A stretch of DNA of 64,000 nucleotides, from contig NZ_BDAU01000035.1 in NCBI RefSeq assembly GCF_001612615.1, forward strand, positions 1 through 64,000, in the 5' to 3' direction. Shown one piece after another: positions 42,804 to 51,475 of this stretch (the stretch's first letter is position 1; each line of letters begins with the position of its first letter). This stretch comes from Nocardia amikacinitolerans NBRC 108937 (GTDB taxonomy: Bacteria; Actinomycetota; Actinomycetes; Mycobacteriales; Mycobacteriaceae). A program made the translations under genes and the position numbers. The notes beneath the pieces were generated by a model. That model did no database searches, was not told where the DNA came from, and saw only the letters and a program-made list of their open reading frames with translations.

Positions 42804-43280
42804 ATGAGCGTTCTGCCCGAGAACCCGCTGGTGTCCGACGTCGCGATGATGCGCGCCGCGATCGACGCGGCCGCGGCCGCCGATCCGCGCGACGTGCCGG
42901 TCGGCGCGGTGGTCTTCGACGCGTCCGGCCGGGAGCTGGCCCGCGCGGCCAACGCCAGGGAGGCCCTCGGCGACCCGACCGCACACGCCGAGGTACTCGC
43001 GCTGCGCCAAGCCGCGGCGGTGCACGGCGACGGCTGGCGACTGGAAGGCGCGACCCTGGCCGTCACCCTCGAGCCGTGCACGATGTGCGCGGGCGCGCTC
43101 GTCCTCGCGCGCGTCGGCCGCCTCGTTTTCGGCGCGTGGGAGCCGAAGACCGGCGCCGTCGGCTCCTTATGGGACGTCGTCCGCGACCGCCGCCTCAACC
43201 ACCGCCCGCAGGTCCGCGGCGGCGTCCTCGAACCGGAATGCGCCGCCCTCCTCGACGACTTCTTCCGCACCCAGCGCTGA
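42804..43280 (+). CDS. tadA: tRNA-specific adenosine deaminase
   Basis: 158 residues. The zinc site is His61-Ala-Glu63 in PTAHAEVLALRQA and Cys92/Cys95 in EPCTMCAGAL; Glu63 is the proton shuttle. Deaminates A34 to inosine in tRNA-Arg(ACG), for which this window also encodes a gene. ATG at 42804 chosen; the frame is open upstream into sequence that does not look coding. Confidence 0.93.
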   Translation: MSVLPENPLVSDVAMMRAAIDAAAAADPRDVPVGAVVFDASGRELARAANAREALGDPTAHAEVLALRQAAAVHGDGWRLEGATLAVTLEPCTMCAGALVLARVGRLVFGAWEPKTGAVGSLWDVVRDRRLNHRPQVRGGVLEPECAALLDDFFRTQR

Positions 43281-43344
43281 CGCCCCGCACCCCACCTCTC
43301 CAGGCGATTTAGCGATCCGCACCCGGTCGGGTAACCTAGTCGGC

Positions 43345-43432
43345 GGTGGCGTGTCCGAGCGGCCTAAGGAGCACGCCTCGAAAGCGTGTGAGGGGTAACC
43401 CCCCTCCGAGGGTTCAAATCCCTCCGCCACCG
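43345..43432 (+). tRNA. tRNA-Ser (CGA)
   Basis: Class II tRNA. Acceptor GGTGGCG pairs with CGCCACC, anticodon loop CTCGAAA (CGA), long variable arm, T-arm GGTTCAAATCC, discriminator G. Confidence 0.97.
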
Positions 43433-43434
43433 CC

Positions 43435-43474
43435 AAAGCCCCTCATCTGTTCACGCAGGTGAGGGGCTTTTCCG
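43435..43474 (+). terminator. Rho-independent terminator after tRNA-Ser(CGA)
   Basis: AAAGCCCCTCA pairs with TGAGGGGCTTT around a 14-nt loop, and TTCC follows. Placed 3 nt past the tRNA. Confidence 0.82.
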
Positions 43475-43826
43475 TCCTGACGTAGGCGCAACCTGGCTCT
43501 ACCCACATCTTCAACACCCGGGGTTGAACGTCACGGGCTCGACGTGGCTTCACTGGCTCGGTCCAACCTTTGCTATCGACGAGCTGGCGTGTTGCCCCGG
43601 GTTGTCGCGGCTGAGCATCCGAGCGGCCCTGAAGCCATCGCTCACGGTAAGGCTGGCGCACTGTGCTAGGTGTTGTGGGTAGTCTCTGGTCTTCAGCGTG
43701 CTTGGCTGCCCAGGGTGCCCCAGCGGATGCGTTCCTTCTGAGGACTTAGTGAGATCTCGACCACGTTTCCAATCCATTCTGAATGGGCCGCCATAGTCCG
43801 CCGCCCGAAGCCAAGCTGACGGAGCT
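43475..43826. other. Low-information stretch behind tRNA-Ser(CGA)
   Basis: About 350 bp with lower GC than the flanks. Overlapping minus-strand frames exist but show no start signal or recognisable domain. No second copy of the tRNA 3' end is visible downstream, so I do not call an integrated element here. Confidence 0.45.
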
Positions 43827-44498
43827 TTAGTCTTGCCAGATTGTGATGCTGAACTCTGCGGGCTCCAGTCCGGAGGCGCCGGCCGGAATTGTTTTGGTGA
43901 ACGTGATCGCCGCGACAATCCCCTTGGCTACGTAGCAAATGACGTCGTTGGCGGCTGGCGAACCAATATTCCTGCTGTAGCGAGTGTTCTTCTTGCATGC
44001 GTCGTAGCTAGCAGTGGCATTGGTCAGTTCGGCCAGGGTCGACTTGTCGCCAGCCCACAAGAACGTGGAGCCCCACCCAACGCCAGAAACCGATTCGTCA
44101 GTTGGAAAAGGACATTCGGAAGCCTTGCCGATGGGCAGGTTGTAGCCCGCAGCGAGAACCACTGGACAATCCGCAACTATCACTGTGCCCGCAGCAGGGC
44201 TGGCAACCGCGGTTGGCTGCGATGAGTTCGTGCGTGCCGGTGACTCGGCGGAAGAGACGGCCGTGGCCGGAGCCGCAGGACTTGGACTCTCGGGTGCTGT
44301 CTGTCGCCCAACGAGCACGCCTAGCCCGGTCAGGGCAACGATTAGACCGGAGATAGCGGTTATCCACGCCGGCCCGAGGTCTGCGATCCCAGACCTCCGA
44401 TCGGGTCTCCCGCCAGGAGTGGGGGTTTGATCGCCAGGTTGTGGTTGATGTTCAGAATTCGCGCGGGCTCCCCCCGCGGACGTACGCTGCTCGCTCAC
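43827..44498 (-). CDS. Membrane-anchored protein with extracytoplasmic domain, unknown function
   Basis: 223 residues from a GTG at 44498; an ATG at 44552 is the alternative. A short Pro/Gly-rich cytoplasmic start leads to one membrane helix (ITAISGLIVALTGLGVLVG), a Ser/Pro/Ala-rich linker, and a domain of about 115 residues with four cysteines (VADCPVVL, SECPFP, DACKKN, VICYVAK). GC content and codon use are lower than in neighbouring genes, suggesting later acquisition. About 340 bp upstream hold no supported gene. Confidence 0.65.
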   Translation of the reverse strand: MSEQRTSAGGARANSEHQPQPGDQTPTPGGRPDRRSGIADLGPAWITAISGLIVALTGLGVLVGRQTAPESPSPAAPATAVSSAESPARTNSSQPTAVASPAAGTVIVADCPVVLAAGYNLPIGKASECPFPTDESVSGVGWGSTFLWAGDKSTLAELTNATASYDACKKNTRYSRNIGSPAANDVICYVAKGIVAAITFTKTIPAGASGLEPAEFSITIWQD

Positions 44499-44839
44499 CG
44501 GAGAGAGTCTATGTGTAAGCCAGGACGATTGCCACGAAACTTGTTGGAGCACAGTCTGAAACAGCCCTTAGCGCTCCTTCTGTTATTGCCATTCGTATAA
44601 TCAGCGGCCTAGGCTCAGGCCGGTTCTGGCGCACGCTCAAGTTCCTATCCGCCAAGCAGCTATGGGTCTGCTCTGCACTTTGACCACAGTTGTGAACTGT
44701 TCAGCGTCGCGCTGTCATCGGGATACGTTTGTGGCCTCGTGAAAAGCGGACGCGGGTCGACAGTCTCTTGCATCTGTGACGTTCAGACATTCCTGCCGAG
44801 CGGTTGGTCGAAGGCCCGAACAACTGGAGCGCCGCACAT

Positions 44840-46060
44840 TCAGGCCGGAATTGCGCCGACTCGCTGTGCCAGACCGCCGAGTTTGCCGGTGGTGAGATCG
44901 CGCCGTGCTGAGCGCATCATGTGTCCGACGAGCTCGCGCACGTGGGGCATGTTCCGAACATGCTGCGGTGCAGCATGTTCGGCGCGTAGGAGCGCGTGCA
45001 GGGATTCGGTGTAGTTGCGCTGCATCGCGTGCGCCCGACCGATCTCGACGAAGTACTGCGCGCGTCGGCCCTCCGCGGGCAGATCGTTCGGGGAGAGCAG
45101 CGGCGCGAGCTTGAGGACTTCGCCCGGTTCTCGTCGTTCCATGGCTGCGGACATGCGCCACAGGGCGACGTTTGCGGGTCCGAATGACACATTGCGGGCC
45201 GCCGACTGGCCAGGCTGAGCATGCTCGAGCCTGCTCGCTTGCTCGGACGCCTCCGCGAGGCGCGGGCCAGGGTCACCGCCGATAGCGGCCGTCACGAGCG
45301 ACGCCTGTAGGTGCAGCATTCCGCATGTCTCGATCTCGCCCACCGTACGAACGTCCGACGACAGACGTTCGGCCGTGGCTTCGACCTGCTCGAGCGCGGC
45401 GGGCAACGCACCGGGCCGTGTCAGCAGAATGTGACTGCGGATGTAGGCGGTCGCAGCGAGAGCCGCGGTACCCCCGGTCCTGAGCGCGGCTCGCTCGGTT
45501 TCCTGTGCGGCCGTCCACGCCAACGCGTGATACCCGCGCGCCCGCAGCGCCGACGCCACGCCGTAGACGATCACGCCGTGCACGTCCCAAGCCTCTTCGG
45601 AGTCGCTATCCCGTACGTGCCGAAATGAATCGGCCATCATGGGCGCCAACATCGGCCCGAGCTTCGCGTAATCGCAGTCCTGGCGCAGCCGGGTCGCTTC
45701 CTGCGCCAGCGTCGCCAGCTCGGCGAGAGACCGGGGCGGGCGCACGTCGGTGATGTTGCCCTGCGACCACAGCACGGTCTCGATGTCCGGTACCGCCGTG
45801 TGGAATCCCGCTGCGGAAGGATCGAGCCGTTCCTGTTCGTGGCCGGTGAGGTCGCCGACATTCACGCCGAGTGCCTGCGCCAGTGCCAGCAATGTACGCC
45901 GAGAATCGACGGGCCGTTCCCCGTTCTCGTACTTGGCGATCGCGCCACGTGAGACACCGACCCGATCGGCGAGCACCTGCTGTGAGATGCCGCGCCGCGC
46001 ACGGATCGCGCGGACCTGGCGGCCGATGTACTGGTCTTCGCCTTGCTGGTAGTCGCTCAT
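44840..46060 (-). CDS. XRE-type HTH regulator with TPR-like C-terminal domain
   Basis: 406 residues. The HTH is clear (VRAIRARRGISQQVLADRVG, SRGAIAKYENGERPV). The long helical C-terminal part has repeated helix pairs (AQYFVEIGRAHAMQRNYTES). ATG at 46060 (MSDYQQGED). Divergent from a small membrane-protein gene at 46260; a perfect 8-bp-arm palindrome lies 42 bp upstream of this start. Same arrangement as 17961-19701. Confidence 0.86.
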   Translation of the reverse strand: MSDYQQGEDQYIGRQVRAIRARRGISQQVLADRVGVSRGAIAKYENGERPVDSRRTLLALAQALGVNVGDLTGHEQERLDPSAAGFHTAVPDIETVLWSQGNITDVRPPRSLAELATLAQEATRLRQDCDYAKLGPMLAPMMADSFRHVRDSDSEEAWDVHGVIVYGVASALRARGYHALAWTAAQETERAALRTGGTAALAATAYIRSHILLTRPGALPAALEQVEATAERLSSDVRTVGEIETCGMLHLQASLVTAAIGGDPGPRLAEASEQASRLEHAQPGQSAARNVSFGPANVALWRMSAAMERREPGEVLKLAPLLSPNDLPAEGRRAQYFVEIGRAHAMQRNYTESLHALLRAEHAAPQHVRNMPHVRELVGHMMRSARRDLTTGKLGGLAQRVGAIPA

Positions 46061-46101
46061 ATGAACTTCCCTCGACGGCACCAAAGCCCAATGCTATCCA
46101 G

Positions 46102-46120
46102 CTGTCCCGCTGCGGGACAG
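46102..46120. promoter_or_regulatory. Palindromic operator candidate between XRE gene and divergent gene
   Basis: CTGTCCCGCTGCGGGACAG: perfect 8-bp arms around CTG. Its position in the divergent promoter region fits an XRE dimer site used for autoregulation. Confidence 0.6.
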
Positions 46121-46259
46121 TGCGACCTGTGATCGCTGCCACTGTTGTGCTCGGCCCCGCCGTCGAGTCGACATTCGGCGCCGAGCTTCGTTGTCTCGGA
46201 CCCGACCCGGCTCTGCGCGCGGGTGCCCACCAACCGCGACGCAGAGGGGCAGGGTCGGC

Positions 46260-46637
46260 ATGGGGTGGCAGGGGTTCGTAATCACGCTGTCGATTGCGCT
46301 CGGTGGCACGGCCGCCGCCGCGTTGACGGTGTGGCTGTGGCCGCGCCGGATACCGGAGGGGCGCAGCGTCGCCGAGATTCGCCAGAAGGTGCAGCGATCC
46401 GACCGCCGCGTGCAGATCGAGCAGGAGAACGCCCTGATGGACACCGACGTCTGGCCGGTCGGATTCCCGCACGACGCGCCAGACCACCGAATGAGCCAGC
46501 TCGAAGCCCAGATGACCATGCAGCGGCATCGCACGTGTCTGGTAAACGAGTGCCCGCGCAAGACGGCCGCGTGGCGCGTGCTGGTCGACGCTGGCCGGAT
46601 CACGCCGGACTCCGGCCGCCGCCCCTTGGAGCCGTGA
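46260..46637 (+). CDS. Small membrane protein with C-x4-C-P-x-K motif
   Basis: 125 residues. One N-terminal helix (FVITLSIALGGTAAAALTVW), a polar middle, and a C-terminal motif MQRHRTCLVNECPRKTAAW. The M-Q-x-H-x2-C-x4-C-P-x-K pattern is shared with the protein at 19387-19701, and both genes face an XRE/TPR regulator. Metal binding by His and Cys is possible. ATG at 46260; ribosome-binding site weak. Confidence 0.75.
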   Translation: MGWQGFVITLSIALGGTAAAALTVWLWPRRIPEGRSVAEIRQKVQRSDRRVQIEQENALMDTDVWPVGFPHDAPDHRMSQLEAQMTMQRHRTCLVNECPRKTAAWRVLVDAGRITPDSGRRPLEP

Positions 46638-46759
46638 CGTGTCCGCCGCTGCGCGGGCACCTCCAGCGCGCAGGTGTTTCGCCAGCACGAACGCGCTCGA
46701 TTTGCCCGGCTCGCTGGCTAGGGCTCCGCAACAACACAACTAGGTTCCGTGGGGGAATC

Positions 46760-47101
46760 ATGCGAAATGTATTCGCTTCCATGTGCATTGGCCTGCTCGC
46801 TGCGCTACCGCTCGCCGCGCAGTCGTCGGGACAGGCACAGGCGGCCGCGCCCGGCGCGGTCTGCACAAAGCTCGTCCAGGTCAACGGCGTCGACAAGGAA
46901 GCGTGCGATGACCACTACTACAACCATCTGCTGCCCGAGTGCCGCAAGCGGCAGTCTCGGGTCTGCTACGACGCCGCGACCCAGTGGTACGCCGACTGCT
47001 TGGCGGGCAAGTCGACACCGCCCTGGCGGTGGGCCTCGACACCGGCCGAACCGAGCCAGCTCGACCTGCATACGCCCGCCGTGCTGGTCACGGCCGGGTA
47101 G
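46760..47101 (+). CDS. Secreted small cysteine-containing protein
   Basis: 113 residues with a signal peptide (MRNVFASMCIGLLAALPLAA, cleavage near AQA-AAP). The mature part has cysteines in GAVCTKL, KEACDDHYYNHL, PECRKRQSRVCYD and ADCLAG, probably disulfide-bonded. No family recognised. Confidence 0.7.
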   Translation: MRNVFASMCIGLLAALPLAAQSSGQAQAAAPGAVCTKLVQVNGVDKEACDDHYYNHLLPECRKRQSRVCYDAATQWYADCLAGKSTPPWRWASTPAEPSQLDLHTPAVLVTAG

Positions 47102-47110
47102 GCTCCGGCC

Positions 47111-47398
47111 ATGACCAACGGCCTCGGTGAGCCGATCGCCCGCCGCGAACTGCGCAAGGGCGACGATCCGGTGATCGTGACAATCGGCAAGCCGCGGCCG
47201 TCCGGCCACGGCGACTTCGCGTGCGCGGTGCGGATCGAAGGTGTCAACGATGAACCTCTCGTGACCGACATTCTCGGTATCGACTCCGTGCAGGCGCTCG
47301 TCGCAGCGATGGCCTTCGCTGGCCGGTTCATCCAATCCAGCGAAGGCGATTACACATTCCTCGGGGACGCCGACCTTGGGTTCCCAAGCATCGGATAG
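47111..47398 (+). CDS. Small cytoplasmic protein (DUF6968-like)
   Basis: 95 residues: IARRELRKGDDPVIVTIGKP, FACAVRIEG and GIDSVQALVAAMAFAGRFI make an alpha/beta domain like the small DUF6968-type proteins of actinobacteria. It starts 9 bp after the secreted-protein gene. Function unknown. Confidence 0.65.
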   Translation: MTNGLGEPIARRELRKGDDPVIVTIGKPRPSGHGDFACAVRIEGVNDEPLVTDILGIDSVQALVAAMAFAGRFIQSSEGDYTFLGDADLGFPSIG

Positions 47399-47449
47399 CC
47401 CGCGTCAACGAACGTTACCGTCGCGATCTGCGGAGACCATCCGCGTGCC

Positions 47450-47707
47450 TTGCGCACCACCGAAATCCTGGTCCGCGACGCGGGCGCGCAAGCCGCCGTG
47501 CTGGGTGGACTCGACCGCGCCCGCCAGCTGGAGGAAGCGGCGGGCTTCATCATCGGCCTCACCTTCCAAGGCTTCGACCCGCGCGCCACGGTGCCGCATG
47601 TACCGGCAGGCACAACCGCCACGGAGTTCAACGCGCCGTCGCCACACACCTCGCATACGCCTCACACAGGTGTCGGGTGTGTGAAGCGTATGCGAGGTGT
47701 GTGGTAG
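47450..47707 (+). pseudogene. Possible gene fragment ending in an inverted repeat
   Basis: An 85-codon frame with actinobacterial codon bias (LVRDAGAQAAVLGGLDRARQ). It has no ribosome-binding site that I can see, and its last 20 codons run through the long inverted repeat at 47642-47704, with the stop directly after. It may be a truncated remnant, or spurious. Confidence 0.3.
47642..47704. repeat. 26-bp-arm inverted repeat
   Basis: Arms 47642-47667 and 47679-47704 match at 25 of 26 positions around an 11-nt loop. No T-tract follows. The stability and length exceed a usual terminator; it could be a bidirectional terminator, a recombination site or a small non-autonomous element. Confidence 0.8.
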
Positions 47708-47848
47708 CGCTCAGGTGCGCGCAAATTGTCCGGTTCGGGCGGTGAAACGGCGAATTTCGGGTATACGCCGAGCAGATGGAAGCGGGAAGGGATGTGACGC
47801 CTAATGCGCCGCCGAGCCGTCCGCGTGGGAACGATGCGCGAGAGTTAC

Positions 47849-48049
47849 ATGAGAATCGGAAGTGTGATTGTCCTGATCTGGCTGTTGATCGGTGTGGTCG
47901 CCGCGGCGCAGCGGGACTACTTCGACAGCGGTCCGGTGAACTGTGCCGGATTCGGCACCATTGCGGTCACCGTGATCGCGGGCCCGCTCAACTACATGGG
48001 CGTGAACCCGAAGATCGCGGATTGCAATGTGCCGGAACCAAGTCCGTAA
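47849..48049 (+). CDS. Small membrane protein, paralogue of the one at 51.5 kb
   Basis: 66 residues: one membrane helix (IVLIWLLIGVVAAAQR) then DYFDSGPVNCAGFGTIAVTV, AGPLNYMGVNPKIADC. The same pattern appears in the protein at 51476-51721 (QYFNSGPINCAGFGTIALTA and GPLNYLGLNPKVSNC). Two conserved cysteines lie outside the helix. Starts at 47834 or 47804 are also possible. Unknown function. Confidence 0.72.
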   Translation: MRIGSVIVLIWLLIGVVAAAQRDYFDSGPVNCAGFGTIAVTVIAGPLNYMGVNPKIADCNVPEPSP

Positions 48050-48178
48050 TCGGCGCGGATAACGCGTCGGGCGACGGAGTCCCCGCCCCGGTGGTCACCG
48101 CGACCGCCGGGGCCGGTCTCGTTCCAGCACCGGTGCCTACACGCGCGGCCCGGCCGACGCCGCGACCGCGGGCAGACG

Positions 48179-49135
48179 CTACTCGCTCGGCGCGACGACC
48201 TGGAGCACGATCTTGCCGCGCGTGCGTCCCGTCTCGCCATAGGCGTGCGCCTTCGCGGCATCGGTGAGCGGCAGCACCCTGTCGATTTCGGGTCGCAGCT
48301 TGCCCGCAGCGACGAGCTCGGCGATGGCGGTGAGACCCGCCGAATCCGGTTCGACCACAGGCCAGCAGGTACGGATTCCCCGCGCGTCCGCATCCGCCGC
48401 ATCGGGCAGGTCCTCCGGTCCTGGCAACGTCACCAGGTGGCCGCCGCGCCGAAGTACCGGAAGTGAGCGGGCACCGTAATCCCCGCCGATGTTGTCGAGC
48501 ACGATGTCGACATCGCGCAACACCGCGGCGAAATCGACAGCGGTGTAGTCGATCACTTCGTCCGCACCGAGTGCGCGCACGAAATCGTGCTTGTCCGCGC
48601 GCGCCGTGCCGATGACGTACGCACCGCGCGCCTTGGCGATCTGGACCGCGAGATGTCCGACGCCGCCTGCCGCGGCGTGGATCAGAACCCGTTGTCCCGC
48701 GCGCAGATCGGCGGTATCGATCAGTGACTGCCACGCGGTCAGGCCGGCCAGCGGCAGGGCGGCGGCCTCGATATGGGAGATGTTGCCCGGCTTACGCGCG
48801 AACTGGCGCGCGGGCCCGACAACGAATTCCGCGTACGCGCCCGCCTGACGCGGGAAGGCGGGCATGCCGAAAACCTCGTCGCCGGGTTCGAACAGGGTGA
48901 CGCCGGGCCCGACGGCCTCGACGGTTCCCGAGACGTCCCAGCCGACGATCGGCACTTCGCCCCAGGCGATGAAGACCCCGCTGGCCCGTGTCTTCCAGTC
49001 GACCGGGTTGACCCCGGCCGCGTGCACACGCACCAGGATTTCGGTCAGTCCCGGTTCGGGACGCTCGATCTCGATCGGGGTGAGCACCTCGGGCGCGCCC
49101 CACTCGCGGGCGGTGACGGCGAGCATCGTTGGCAT
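48179..49135 (-). CDS. NADP-dependent medium-chain oxidoreductase
   Basis: 318 residues of the zinc-independent quinone-reductase type: VHAAGVNPVDWKTRASG, PIVGWDVSGTVEAVG, the Rossmann motif LIHAAAGGVGHLAVQIAKA, and DIVLDNIGGDYG. ATG at 49135 has GGAC upstream. Divergent from the GlxA-type regulator 106 bp away, which probably controls it. Substrate unknown. Confidence 0.88.
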   Translation of the reverse strand: MPTMLAVTAREWGAPEVLTPIEIERPEPGLTEILVRVHAAGVNPVDWKTRASGVFIAWGEVPIVGWDVSGTVEAVGPGVTLFEPGDEVFGMPAFPRQAGAYAEFVVGPARQFARKPGNISHIEAAALPLAGLTAWQSLIDTADLRAGQRVLIHAAAGGVGHLAVQIAKARGAYVIGTARADKHDFVRALGADEVIDYTAVDFAAVLRDVDIVLDNIGGDYGARSLPVLRRGGHLVTLPGPEDLPDAADADARGIRTCWPVVEPDSAGLTAIAELVAAGKLRPEIDRVLPLTDAAKAHAYGETGRTRGKIVLQVVAPSE

Positions 49136-49194
49136 TTGTGCGGTCCTTTCGGTCTGCTCGTTCGGTGAGCGGAGACCAGATTGCCGTCCGATCC

Positions 49195-49218
49195 CCGTCC
49201 GCGGTGCTGGCCGGACGG
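49195..49218. promoter_or_regulatory. Inverted repeat in the oxidoreductase/GlxA divergent region
   Basis: CCGTCCG and CGGACGG are perfect 7-bp arms with a 10-bp spacer. AraC-type regulators more often use direct repeats, so this is a weak operator candidate. Confidence 0.35.
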
Positions 49219-49241
49219 ACAATATGTGACAGGATCTGGCC

Positions 49242-50216
49242 ATGACCGCTCGACCGCACCGCGTCGTTGTGCTCGCCCTCGACGAGGTACCGCTGTTCGA
49301 ATTGGGTATGCCCGCCCGGGTATTCGGTCAGGCATTCGACGCCGAGGGGCGCCCGCTCTACGAGGTGATCGTCTGCTCGGTCGACGGTGCGCCGGTCCGC
49401 TCCGACGCGGGCATCGTGCTGGCCATCGAGCACGGCCCCGAAGCGCTCGAACAGGCTGACACGGTGGTCATCCCGCCACCGTGCCACCGCGGTGATCTGC
49501 CCGTCGGCGGACCGCTTTCGCCGGGCCTCGCCGCCGCGTTCGCACGGATCAGACCGGAGGCCAGACTGGTCTCCATCTGCACCGGCAGCTATGTGCTCGC
49601 CGCCGCGGGCGTCCTCGACGACCGACCGGCCACCACACACTGGATGTGGACCGAGGAGTTCCGCCGCGCCTACCCCCGGGTGCGCCTCGACGAGGATGTG
49701 CTCTTCGTGGACAACGGTGATGTGCTCACCTCGGCGGGTGCGGGCGCGGGCATCGATCTATGCCTCCACCTGGTGCGCCGCGATCACGGCACCGCGATCG
49801 CGAACCAGGTCGCCCGCCGCTGCGTCGTCCCGCCCTGGCGCGACGGCGGCCAGGCGCAGTTCATCGAACGTCCAGTGCCCGAGCCGACGATGACCTCCAC
49901 CGCCGCCACCCGCGCGTGGCTGCTCGATCGGCTCGACAAGCAGGTCTCGCTGGAGGAGATGGCGGCACACGCGCGCATGAGTGTGCGCACCTTCACCCGC
50001 CGTTTCCGCGACGAGGTGGGCTCGACGCCAGGTCGCTGGTTGCTCGCTCAGCGTCTGGAACGGGCCCGCGACCTGCTGGAGAACAGTGATCTCAGCATTG
50101 ATCTCGTCGCCCACCGCGCCGGTTTCGGTACCGCCAATTCGCTTCGCCAGCACATGCGTTCGGTTCTCGGCACCTCTCCGAACACCTACCGCCGCACCTT
50201 TCGGCGTACGGCCTGA
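49242..50216 (+). CDS. GlxA-type AraC regulator with DJ-1/PfpI domain
   Basis: 324 residues. The N-terminal DJ-1/PfpI-like domain (VVVLALDEVPLFELGMP) carries the elbow ISICTGSYVLAAAG-type segment as VSICTGSYVLAAAG. The C-terminal AraC domain has two HTHs (SLEEMAAHARMSVRTFTRRF and LSIDLVAHRAGFGTANSLRQ). Divergent from an oxidoreductase it may control. Confidence 0.93.
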   Translation: MTARPHRVVVLALDEVPLFELGMPARVFGQAFDAEGRPLYEVIVCSVDGAPVRSDAGIVLAIEHGPEALEQADTVVIPPPCHRGDLPVGGPLSPGLAAAFARIRPEARLVSICTGSYVLAAAGVLDDRPATTHWMWTEEFRRAYPRVRLDEDVLFVDNGDVLTSAGAGAGIDLCLHLVRRDHGTAIANQVARRCVVPPWRDGGQAQFIERPVPEPTMTSTAATRAWLLDRLDKQVSLEEMAAHARMSVRTFTRRFRDEVGSTPGRWLLAQRLERARDLLENSDLSIDLVAHRAGFGTANSLRQHMRSVLGTSPNTYRRTFRRTA

Positions 50217-50265
50217 CCGGTCGCGACGGAATCGCGGCCCCGGTGGCCTTGGTGACCGCCTTCGT

Positions 50266-51297
50266 TCAGTGCACGAGCTCCGGCGCGGCCCGCTCCGGGC
50301 GGAGCACCTCGCTCGTCGCACCCGCGCCCGTTCTCAGCGGTTCCGCGTCGGCGGACAACGCGTCGGTTCGGCCTCGCCGCGCCATCTCGTCCTGCGCGCG
50401 ACGGCCCGAATCGGCCGCGAACCAAGCCGAGCCAGCCGCCGCGACAACTACCATCGCAACCCCACCCCACTGCGCCCCGCGCAGCCCTTCCCCGAGCAGC
50501 ACCATCCCCGCCACCGCGGCGACCGCGGGCTGCGAGCTCATCCACACCCCGAACACCGACGCCTCGATCCGCCGCAGCGCGGTCAGTTCGATGGCGTGCG
50601 GCACCAGCGACGAGCACACCGCGACGACCGCGACCCCGGCCAGCAGCATCGGATCGAGCAGTGCCGAACCACCTTGTGTCACAAGGAAAGGCAGCGCAAG
50701 CGCGCCGCCGAACGCCATGGCGAGCGCGAGTCCGTCGTGTCCGGCGGTGTGCCTGCCGACCACCGCGCCGCAGGCGATGTACGCGCCCCATCCCGCGCCG
50801 GCGAGCAGGGCGAAGAGCACGCCGGTCCACGACATCGGACCGCCGGAATCCATGAGCAGCAGCACGCCGGCGCCCGCCGTCAAAGCCCACAGCGCATCGC
50901 GCAGCCTGCGCGATCCGAGCAGGGCGACGGTGAGCGGCCCGAGGAATTCGATGGTGACCGCGACGCCGAGCGGTATCCGCTCGATCGCCGCGTAGAAGCT
51001 GAGATTCATTGCGGCGATGGCGATTCCGAGCCCGGCGATACCGGGAAGCGCGCGCCGGTCGACCCGGAAAGCGGGCCGCCAGATGAGCAGACCCAGCGCA
51101 CCGGCGACGACGATGCGCAGGCAGGCGACCACGTCCGCGCCAGCGAGCGCGAAGAGTTGTTTGGCCACGGCCGCGCCGAGCTGAATGGACACCATCGCAC
51201 CGAGCACGAGCAGCGGAGCGGGCACCCGATCGACGGGGCTTCGAGTGGGAAGTGGGGGAAAGGTACGCGGCGGTATTTCGACCGAAGTGACGACCAC
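50266..51297 (-). CDS. EamA/DMT-family exporter (RhtA-like)
   Basis: 343 residues with about ten membrane helices in two EamA halves: GAAVAKQLFALAGADVVACL, LSFYAAIERIPLGVAVTIEF and SSLVPHAIELTALRRIEAS are typical of threonine/homoserine exporters of the RhtA type. The C-terminal 50 residues are a polar tail. GTG at 51297 chosen; the longer frame upstream is not conserved-looking. Confidence 0.88.
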   Translation of the reverse strand: MVVTSVEIPPRTFPPLPTRSPVDRVPAPLLVLGAMVSIQLGAAVAKQLFALAGADVVACLRIVVAGALGLLIWRPAFRVDRRALPGIAGLGIAIAAMNLSFYAAIERIPLGVAVTIEFLGPLTVALLGSRRLRDALWALTAGAGVLLLMDSGGPMSWTGVLFALLAGAGWGAYIACGAVVGRHTAGHDGLALAMAFGGALALPFLVTQGGSALLDPMLLAGVAVVAVCSSLVPHAIELTALRRIEASVFGVWMSSQPAVAAVAGMVLLGEGLRGAQWGGVAMVVVAAAGSAWFAADSGRRAQDEMARRGRTDALSADAEPLRTGAGATSEVLRPERAAPELVH

Positions 51298-51475
51298 GAG
51301 CCGAAAACTAGGTACCCAAAGTAAAAGAAAATTGACTGTCCGGTTGCCGCGCAAGTCTTCCCCGGTGGCGAAATGTCGGCCGAATTGTGGTCGAGCGCAC
51401 TGGGAGTAACCGGTGGGCATGGGGGTATCTCCCCCGTTACGCCAGTCGGCGCGATTGTGGAAGGAAGCGATGACT

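Noticed and set aside
47642..47704. CRISPR repeat or array
   Set aside because: There is a single inverted repeat with no regularly spaced copies, and no cas genes occur anywhere in the window.
43345..48170. A second integrated element starting at tRNA-Ser(CGA)
   Set aside because: The genes look accessory, but I found no second copy of the tRNA 3' end downstream and no integrase, so the boundary cannot be supported.
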